Source of the DNA: Chaera sp964544355
Lineage (GTDB): Bacteria; Patescibacteriota; Saccharimonadia; Saccharimonadales; Saccharimonadaceae
Reading direction: 5' to 3'
NCBI GenBank assembly: GCA_964544355.1
Contig: CAZJAI010000003.1
Location: 1 to 64,000 of the forward strand
Length of the DNA stretch: 64,000 nt
A program made the position numbers and the translations under genes. Below, in pieces: positions 58,006 to 64,000 of the stretch. Every line of letters begins with the position of its first letter. Position 1 is the first letter of the stretch. The notes beneath the pieces are model-generated. The model searched no databases. It was not told where the DNA came from and saw only the letters and a list, made by a program, of their open reading frames with translations.

Positions 58006-61000
58006 GTGACTAAGAAAACGGCCGGATTGGTCAGCAGCGATTACGTTCATTTGCACAACCACACCCATCACAGCCTTCTGGACGGACTGACGAAGGTAGA
58101 CGAGTTGGTGGAGCGGGTCAAGCAACTCGGTATGCAGGCTGTAGCCATAACCGATCACGGCACGCTTTCGGGCGCCATAGAGTTTTACAAGGCTGCCAAG
58201 GTTGCGGGCATCAAGCCGATTATCGGTTTGGAGGCTTATGTCGCTTCGCGGACTATTTTCGATCGCGATCCGACGCTGGACAGAGCGCGCTACCATTTAA
58301 CAATTCTGGCCATGAATCAGACCGGCTATCAAAACCTGATGCGACTCAGCACCATCGCCAATCTGCAGGGCATGTACTACAAGCCGCGGATCGACAGACA
58401 GCTGCTGGAGCGATACAACGAGGGGCTGATTGTTCTTAGTGGCTGCGCCGGGGGCGAGTTGGGTGAAAATCTGCGTTCCGGCAATTACAATCAGGCCAAA
58501 GCCGTTGCTAGCTGGTATAAACAGGTGTTCGGCGACCGCTATTACCTGGAGATTCAGGATCATAACGAATGGCCCGAGCAGCAGTTGATCAACCGCGACT
58601 TATTCAAACTGGGCGGCGAGCTGGATATTCCCTGCGTACTGACCAGCGATGCCCACTATCTGTCGCCCGAGGACCGGGACGCTCACGAGATTTTGCTCTG
58701 CGTCGGCACCTACGCCTATCTGGAAGACGCCAACAGGATGAGCCTGAAGGAATTCGAACTACACGTGACTGACCCGAAAGATATCATCGCTCGCTGGGGC
58801 GATCAGCATCCGGAAATAGTCAGGGTTACCAGCGAAATTGCTGAGCGCTGCCAACTGGAGCTTGAACTGGGCAAGATCATGATTCCCAGTTTTCCGGTAC
58901 CGGGCGGCGAAGCCGAAAAGGATTATCTGGAGAAACAGGTCTACCGAGGTTTGGTGGAACGCTACGTCGCCGAAGTGCCCGACAACCTGACAGCTTTAAG
59001 TGTTGCCCGGTGCCGCCGGCTGTTGCCCGGCCATATTCTGGAACGGGCCGAGTACGAGCTGTCCACCATAAACGCCATGGGCTTTAACGGTTATTTTCTG
59101 ATTATTTGGGATTTTATTAGCTGGGGCAAGCGGAACGGCATCGTTTTTGGGCCGGGCCGGGGTTCGGCAGCCGGCTCCATCATCTCTTACGCCCTGCGGA
59201 TCACCGACCTGGATCCGCTGAAATATAATCTGCTGTTCGAGAGGTTTTTAAACCCGGACCGCATCAGCATGCCCGACATTGACATAGACATCATGGACAC
59301 TCGCCGCGACGAAGTGATTAATTATTGCCTGAAAAAATACGGCGACGACCGCGTGGCCAACATAGTTACTTTCGGCCGAATGGCCGCCCGGGCGGCGGTT
59401 CGGGACGTGGCCCGGGTGCTAAAAGTACCCTACGCGGAGGCCGATCGCATGGCCAAATTAATACCGCCTCCCGTGCAAGGCCGTCATATCCCGTTGAGTC
59501 TCAGCCTGAAGAATGACCGAGAACTTAAAGAAGAGTACCAGACTAATCCGGTGGCTAAACGGGTGTTTGATTACGCCATCCGGCTGGAAGGCACGATTCG
59601 CTCTCACGGCGTGCACGCCGCCGGAGTGGTTATCGCGCCGGACGACATAGTAAAGTTCACTCCCCTGGAAATGGCCCAAAAAGGCGTGGTAGCCACTCAG
59701 TACGCCATGGGCCCGATCGACGACCTGGGACTTTTGAAGATGGACTTTCTGGGCCTGTCTAATCTGACCATTATCAAAAATGCTTTAAGAGTCATCAGGA
59801 AAGTCTACAAAACCGAAATCGATCTGGACCGTCTGCCCCTGGATGATCCCAAGACGTTCAAGTTGTTCCAAAAGGGTGATACCACCGGAGTCTTTCAGCT
59901 GGAATCCGCTGGCATGAAGCGCTATCTGAAAGAGCTCAAGCCTACGGTTTTCGATGACATTATCGCCATGGTGGCTCTTTACCGCCCCGGGCCCATGCAG
60001 TTTATAGAAGATTTTATCGATCGCAAACACGGCCGGAAAGATATCGAATACATCCATCCCAAAATGGAGAACGCCCTTAACTCCACTTACGGGGTACTGG
60101 TTTATCAGGAACAGGTTATGCAGATCTCCAAGGACCTCTGCGGCTTCAGCGGCGGCCAGGCCGATACACTCCGAAAGGGCATAGGTAAAAAAATTCCCGA
60201 AGTGTTGGCCAAAATGAAGCCGGAGTTCATTGACGGCGCAATTAACCACAGCGGAGCCGATCGGCGCGCCATGGAGGAATTCTGGAAAAAAATAGAAGCT
60301 TTCGGCGCCTACTGTTTCAACAAATCCCACGCCGCTTGTTACGCCATGATAGCCTATTGGACGGCCTATTTAAAGGCGCATTATCCGTCCGCTTTTATGG
60401 CCGCTCTAATGACCAGCGACCGCGACAACACCGACCGGCTGGCCATAGAAATCAACGAGTGCCGCCATATGGGCATCACCGTGTTGTCGCCCGACGTTAA
60501 TCGGGGGTTCGTGGAGTTCGGCGTAGTTCCCGGAGGCAACACCATCCACTTCGGCCTGGCGGCCATTAAAGGCGTGGGCGAGGGCGCCGTCGAAGAGATA
60601 TTGCGCTTTCGCGATCGAGACGGACCCTTCAAATCGGTGGAGGATTTCGCCCGTCGTCTTGCCGCCGGCCGCTTTTTAAACAGGAAGGTCTGGGAGTCGC
60701 TGATTAAGGCTGGCGCCTTCGACAGCCTGGCCGATAGGTCCGACCTGCTGTACAACCTGGACGCCTTGGTTTCTTTCGCGCAGAAACAGCAAAAAGAAAT
60801 GCAGAGCAACCAGGCGGACCTGTTCGGCGCGTTGGCCGCGGATTCACTGTCCGGCCAAAGGCTGAAACTGGATCCGGCGCCGCACAAACATCCGGCGCTT
60901 GAAAAGCTGCAGTGGGAACGCGAGCTGCTGGGGCTGTACTTAAGCACTCATCCCCTGGATATCTACCAGGAGTTGTTATCGGCCGGCGCTACGGCTATAG

Positions 61001-61611
61001 GGTCGATTAAACCTTCCGACGAAGGTAAATCGGTGGTCGTGGGCGGAGTGGTGGTTGCCGTTCGGACTATTGCCACGAAAAACGGCGGCAAAATGGCTTT
61101 CGTGGGGCTGGAGGACAAATCGGGCGAATGCGAGGTGGTGGTATTCCCCGACCTGCTGGAGCACCTGGGCGGCGACATCGGCCGGGACCGGCTGGTGAAA
61201 ATCAGCGGCAGGGTCAGTTGGCGCGGCCGCGACGGCAGGCCGGGTGACGCGCTTAAGATTGCTGCCAATCAAGTGGAGATCATGGCGTCAGACGTTGTCG
61301 CGAGTCCTGAACCCGGCTCGGAGGGAGCCGGGTTGGCCGCGTTGCCCGGGCCCGGCGCCAAAGCGGCCGGACAAATTAAAACCATTTACATACACGTTAA
61401 AAAACCATCCGATCATCAAGGCCTGTTAAAACTCAAACAAACTCTCAGCCGGCATCCCGGCGGCGATCCGATTGTTCTGGTTTTGGGCGAGCCCAAACAG
61501 TCCGCAGTCAAGCTGCCGTTCGGGGCAAGCTACGGCCCGGAGTTGCGAAAAGCGTTGTCTGAGCTATACGGCGAGGAGTGCCTGGCTCTGCGCGTTAACC
61601 AGCCTGGCTGA
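58006..61611 (+). CDS. dnaE: DNA polymerase III alpha subunit
   Basis: A 1201-residue replicative polymerase, GTG start. PHP domain: VHLHNHTHHSLLDG, ITDHGTLSG. Polymerase palm: GRGSAAGS and PDIDIDIMDTRRDEV with the acidic catalytic pair; FNKSHAACYAMIAYWTAYLKAHYP. The helix-hairpin-helix region ends GVGEGAVEEIL, then an OB domain (VVVGGVVVAVRTIATKNGGKMAFVGLEDKSGECEVVVFP). The C-terminal about 90 residues include a KTIYIHVKKPSDHQGL segment typical of DnaE tails. Overlaps the converging methylase by 17 bases. Confidence 0.98.
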   Translation: MTKKTAGLVSSDYVHLHNHTHHSLLDGLTKVDELVERVKQLGMQAVAITDHGTLSGAIEFYKAAKVAGIKPIIGLEAYVASRTIFDRDPTLDRARYHLTILAMNQTGYQNLMRLSTIANLQGMYYKPRIDRQLLERYNEGLIVLSGCAGGELGENLRSGNYNQAKAVASWYKQVFGDRYYLEIQDHNEWPEQQLINRDLFKLGGELDIPCVLTSDAHYLSPEDRDAHEILLCVGTYAYLEDANRMSLKEFELHVTDPKDIIARWGDQHPEIVRVTSEIAERCQLELELGKIMIPSFPVPGGEAEKDYLEKQVYRGLVERYVAEVPDNLTALSVARCRRLLPGHILERAEYELSTINAMGFNGYFLIIWDFISWGKRNGIVFGPGRGSAAGSIISYALRITDLDPLKYNLLFERFLNPDRISMPDIDIDIMDTRRDEVINYCLKKYGDDRVANIVTFGRMAARAAVRDVARVLKVPYAEADRMAKLIPPPVQGRHIPLSLSLKNDRELKEEYQTNPVAKRVFDYAIRLEGTIRSHGVHAAGVVIAPDDIVKFTPLEMAQKGVVATQYAMGPIDDLGLLKMDFLGLSNLTIIKNALRVIRKVYKTEIDLDRLPLDDPKTFKLFQKGDTTGVFQLESAGMKRYLKELKPTVFDDIIAMVALYRPGPMQFIEDFIDRKHGRKDIEYIHPKMENALNSTYGVLVYQEQVMQISKDLCGFSGGQADTLRKGIGKKIPEVLAKMKPEFIDGAINHSGADRRAMEEFWKKIEAFGAYCFNKSHAACYAMIAYWTAYLKAHYPSAFMAALMTSDRDNTDRLAIEINECRHMGITVLSPDVNRGFVEFGVVPGGNTIHFGLAAIKGVGEGAVEEILRFRDRDGPFKSVEDFARRLAAGRFLNRKVWESLIKAGAFDSLADRSDLLYNLDALVSFAQKQQKEMQSNQADLFGALAADSLSGQRLKLDPAPHKHPALEKLQWERELLGLYLSTHPLDIYQELLSAGATAIGSIKPSDEGKSVVVGGVVVAVRTIATKNGGKMAFVGLEDKSGECEVVVFPDLLEHLGGDIGRDRLVKISGRVSWRGRDGRPGDALKIAANQVEIMASDVVASPEPGSEGAGLAALPGPGAKAAGQIKTIYIHVKKPSDHQGLLKLKQTLSRHPGGDPIVLVLGEPKQSAVKLPFGASYGPELRKALSELYGEECLALRVNQPG

Positions 61612-62095
61612 ACCGGTACAGGGCGATACCGGCCGCTACCGCCACGTTGAGTGACTCTTTGCGCCCGGCCATGCCGATTTCCGCGACGACATCGGCTTGA
61701 GCCAGCAGCGCCGGTGGCAGGCCCGCCAGTTCCTCGCCCAACAACAGGGCGGTGCGGCCCGCCGGCCGAATCGAGGCCAGCGGCCGGCTGAAAGGCGCTT
61801 GCTCTAGGGCGACAATTCGCCAGCCGTCTTTTTTCAAGCTGTCAATTAGCTTACCGGCGTCGGCGTGATATTCAAACGGCATGGTTTTTTCGGCGCCCAG
61901 GGCGGTCTTGGCGATTGCCCGGCCGTTTTTAATTGCCAAATGAGGCAGTCTGGGGTCGCCGTGGTAAGCGGGGTGGGGGCTGACGCCGCAGAGGAATAAT
62001 TTCCAGACGCCAAAGGCATCGCAGCTTCTAAACAGCGATCCTATGTTGTGCGCGGAACGAATACCGCAGCTGATAACGGCAATTTGCGGTTTCAT
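61595..62095 (-). CDS. SpoU-family tRNA/rRNA methyltransferase
   Basis: A 166-residue SPOUT-fold RNA 2'-O-methyltransferase. The three motifs are NIGSLFRSCDAFGV, ALLLGEELAGLPP and RKESLNVAVAAGIALY. The specific nucleotide is unknown; a bare catalytic domain of this size resembles TrmL or TrmH. Starts divergently from pilB. Confidence 0.9.
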   Translation of the reverse strand: MKPQIAVISCGIRSAHNIGSLFRSCDAFGVWKLFLCGVSPHPAYHGDPRLPHLAIKNGRAIAKTALGAEKTMPFEYHADAGKLIDSLKKDGWRIVALEQAPFSRPLASIRPAGRTALLLGEELAGLPPALLAQADVVAEIGMAGRKESLNVAVAAGIALYRFSQAG

Positions 62096-62115
62096 AATGT
62101 CTTAAATTAAGATCA

Positions 62116-62140
62116 TGACAGTTTTTACCATTAACTGTCA
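62116..62140. promoter_or_regulatory. inverted repeat between divergent methylase and pilB genes
   Basis: TGACAGTT (62116-62123), spacer TTTACCATT, AACTGTCA (62133-62140): a perfect 8-bp operator-like palindrome. On the minus strand the right half includes TTGACA, a -35 candidate for the methylase gene. Confidence 0.5.
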
Positions 62141-62199
62141 AGTTGCGGCTCGTTTGGGATGAATTCGGTCGATTTCTGCTACAATTAACCATAATCAGA

Positions 62200-63819
62200 A
62201 TGAACGACGCCAAACAACAGGCGAAATTTCGCGACCAGGACGAGCAAAACACGCGCAACCGGGCGGCTATTTTGGGCCTGCAATACTTTGACACCCGCTC
62301 TTTGAACGACAAAGACCGGCTGCCGGCGTCTCTCCTCAGCAAACAGGAGATGTACCAGGGCCACATCGTGCCGCTGAGGGACGATGGCGACGATCAGCCG
62401 CTGGTGTTTGGCATCACCAGCGCCACCCCGCAGTCACTGCTGAGGGACGTGCGCGGCCGGTTCCAGAATCGTAATGTCTTGTTCGTGATGATCAGCGGTG
62501 AAGGTTTTCGGCAGCTGATGGCCCGCCTAGATCCTCCCAAAGAGGTGGTTTACGACGACGTAACCATTGCCGCAGAGGGTGACAGTCAGACTTTGAGCAG
62601 CGTTTCCCGGACCCTGGCTTCAGTGCGGCCCGACGATATCCTGACCTATTTAATAGAACAAGCCGATCGTCTGGGGGCCAGCGACATTCACCTGGAATGT
62701 CAGCGGACTAACGTGCGGGTCCGCTTCCGGGTTGACGGGGCTTTGCATGTGGTGGCCAATATGGATCAGGAAAAATACCGTATCATGCAAGCCGCCCTGG
62801 CCAGCCGCGCCAATATTTCCACCGCCTCCAAAACCGCCCAGACCGGGCATATGCAGCACGAAATCACCAGACAGGACTCGGTCCGTTATGTGTTGAACAT
62901 GCGGATAGAAACCATTCCCTCGGTTTATGGCCAGGACGCCGTGATCCGGCTGTTTAATTTTAACGAGCAGCTGTTAAAACTGGATAATCTGGGCATGTCG
63001 GAAGCCGAGCGCCGGACTCTGGAGCAGGTAATCGAGCATCCGCATGGCATGCTGATGATAGTTGGCCCGACCGGCTCCGGCAAGTCAACCACCTTATATA
63101 GCGTGCTGAACGCCCTGAACCAGCCCAGCCGTAAAATCATCACCCTGGAAGATCCGGTTGAATACAGTATTCCCGGTATCGTGCAAATACCCGTTAACAC
63201 CCAGGACGGCGATAGCTTCGCCGCCAAGCTTGCGGCGCTGCTCCGGCTGGATCCCGACATTATCATGATCGGCGAAATCCGCGACGTGGACACCGCGCGC
63301 ACGGCCATCCAGGCTTCGATTACCGGCCATCTGGTGCTGAGTACCTTCCACGCCGACACCGCCAGCGCCGCCTTTAGCCGGATGATCGATCTGGTGGGCC
63401 GCAACCCGGTGTTTGTCTCGGCGATTAGGATGGTTATGGGTCAGCGTCTAGTCAGACGCCTGGACGACTCCACCAAACAGTCCTACAAACCCGACGACCA
63501 GATTAAAAAATGGATGGGTAAATCGCTGGAGGACCTGCCCGACAAGTTCGACCGGCCCAACCTGGAAGAGGCCGAGTTATGGAAACCGGTTGTCAACGAG
63601 CAATCGCCGTTCGGCTACAAAGGGCGGATACCGCTTATCGAGCAGTTGGTGGTCGGCCCGGAAATGCACGTGTTTTTATCAAGCGCCGGCGACAATCTGA
63701 CCACCGAAGACATTGAGCGCGAAGCCAAGCGCCAGGGGATGAAGACCTTGCTGCATGACGGGATTTTAAAGAGCCTGTCGGGTATTACCTCGATCGAAGA
63801 AGTCAATCGGGTTATTTGA
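62200..63819 (+). CDS. pilB: type IV pilus assembly / secretion ATPase (PilB/GspE)
   Basis: A 539-residue hexameric ATPase. N2 domain with SDIHLECQRTNVRVRFRVDG, Walker A GPTGSGKSTTLYSVLN, Asp box EDPVEYSIPGIVQ, Walker B DPDIIMIGEIRD and His box GHLVLSTFHADTA. The zinc tetracysteine expected between VRRL and GYKGR is replaced by DDSTKQS... and NEQSPF. The start is ATG 62200 rather than an upstream extension. It could power a pilin like the one at 10.2 kb. Confidence 0.94.
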   Translation: MNDAKQQAKFRDQDEQNTRNRAAILGLQYFDTRSLNDKDRLPASLLSKQEMYQGHIVPLRDDGDDQPLVFGITSATPQSLLRDVRGRFQNRNVLFVMISGEGFRQLMARLDPPKEVVYDDVTIAAEGDSQTLSSVSRTLASVRPDDILTYLIEQADRLGASDIHLECQRTNVRVRFRVDGALHVVANMDQEKYRIMQAALASRANISTASKTAQTGHMQHEITRQDSVRYVLNMRIETIPSVYGQDAVIRLFNFNEQLLKLDNLGMSEAERRTLEQVIEHPHGMLMIVGPTGSGKSTTLYSVLNALNQPSRKIITLEDPVEYSIPGIVQIPVNTQDGDSFAAKLAALLRLDPDIIMIGEIRDVDTARTAIQASITGHLVLSTFHADTASAAFSRMIDLVGRNPVFVSAIRMVMGQRLVRRLDDSTKQSYKPDDQIKKWMGKSLEDLPDKFDRPNLEEAELWKPVVNEQSPFGYKGRIPLIEQLVVGPEMHVFLSSAGDNLTTEDIEREAKRQGMKTLLHDGILKSLSGITSIEEVNRVI

Positions 63820-64000
63820 TCACCGCGGCGATGGTTCGCGCCAAAGCCGGCTCAAACAGCGATGGTATGATGCGGCCGGCATCGGGTCGCGTAACGAGCC
63901 CGGCCAGCGCTGCCGCCGCGGCCAGCTTGTGCTGATCGGTGATTTGCCTGACGCCGCTGTCCAGGGCGCCTCGAAAAATTCCCGGAAAAGCCAGGGCGTT
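63812..64000 (-). CDS. malic enzyme, C-terminal part (cut by window edge)
   Basis: The minus-strand frame entering at the window end reads NALAFPGIFRGALDSG, ITDQHKLAAAAALAGLV and IIPSLFEPALARTIAAVIK and stops at 63814-63812. This is the C-terminus of NAD(P)-dependent malic enzymes. It converges with pilB, overlapping its stop by 8 bases. The enzyme turns malate into pyruvate and CO2. Only 62 residues are visible. Confidence 0.82.
   Translation of the reverse strand, partial: NALAFPGIFRGALDSGVRQITDQHKLAAAAALAGLVTRPDAGRIIPSLFEPALARTIAAVIK

Overview
The window looks like the chromosome of a small, fairly GC-rich member of the Patescibacteria/CPR, most likely a Saccharibacteria (TM7) lineage. 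This is inferred from gene content and layout, not from a search. Supporting signs are very short intergenic gaps, many small membrane proteins of unknown function, an L32 without zinc-binding cysteines, GatCAB next to a tRNA-Gln, separate transketolase halves and a type IV pilus ATPase. TGA is used as an ordinary stop (rnc, pilB), so the UGA-Gly code of Gracilibacteria/SR1 is not in use.

Layout: 1-3.1 kb holds tRNAs (partial, Cys, Leu), a Nudix hydrolase and a MarR-ABC exporter operon. 3.1-9.6 kb holds a LemA / Tim44-like / HtpX envelope group, a membrane protein, DNA ligase LigA and a small amidase-like protein. 9.6-11.7 kb is an accessory patch: a long RNA-like inverted repeat, tRNA-Ala, an AT-rich pilin-like gene and a decayed MT-A70 methyltransferase. 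11.7-15 kb carries an L,D-transpeptidase, a Mur ligase and a large exported protein. 15-23.5 kb is translation and RNA biology (leuS, rpmF, nusB, Nudix, rnc, rpsP, khpA, trmD), then a nickel superoxide dismutase with its maturation protease and tRNA-Gln. 23.5-31 kb holds a protein with four tandem helix-turn-helix repeats, two PAP2 phosphatases, a TerC/DUF475 protein, RmuC and an aquaporin. 31-41 kb has pheST, an unusual flavoprotein, an FKBP, glutaredoxin with thioredoxin reductase, a GDPD, pyrophosphatase and Rel. 41-48 kb is a central-carbon block (gap, rpiB, rpe, transketolase halves, class II aldolase, PfkB-type kinase). 48-64 kb contains conserved unknowns, uvrB, gatCAB with an inserted HEPN-like gene, small membrane proteins, dnaE, a SpoU methylase, a pilB-type ATPase and the end of a malic enzyme gene.

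The genes describe a cell with replication and repair, translation, redox defence and a partial lower glycolysis/pentose pathway. No amino-acid, nucleotide or lipid biosynthesis genes are visible in this stretch, which fits a host-dependent life style.

The most notable observations are: (1) a recurring arrangement in which a -10 box sits only 6-10 bases before the start codon, predicting leaderless mRNAs for at least a dozen genes; (2) the tandem-HTH protein; (3) SodX fused to a multi-pass membrane domain next to Ni-SOD; (4) a disulfide-reductase-family flavoprotein without its redox cysteines; (5) a membrane-anchored HEPN-like gene inside gatCAB; (6) loss of zinc-ligand cysteines in LigA, PilB and L32.
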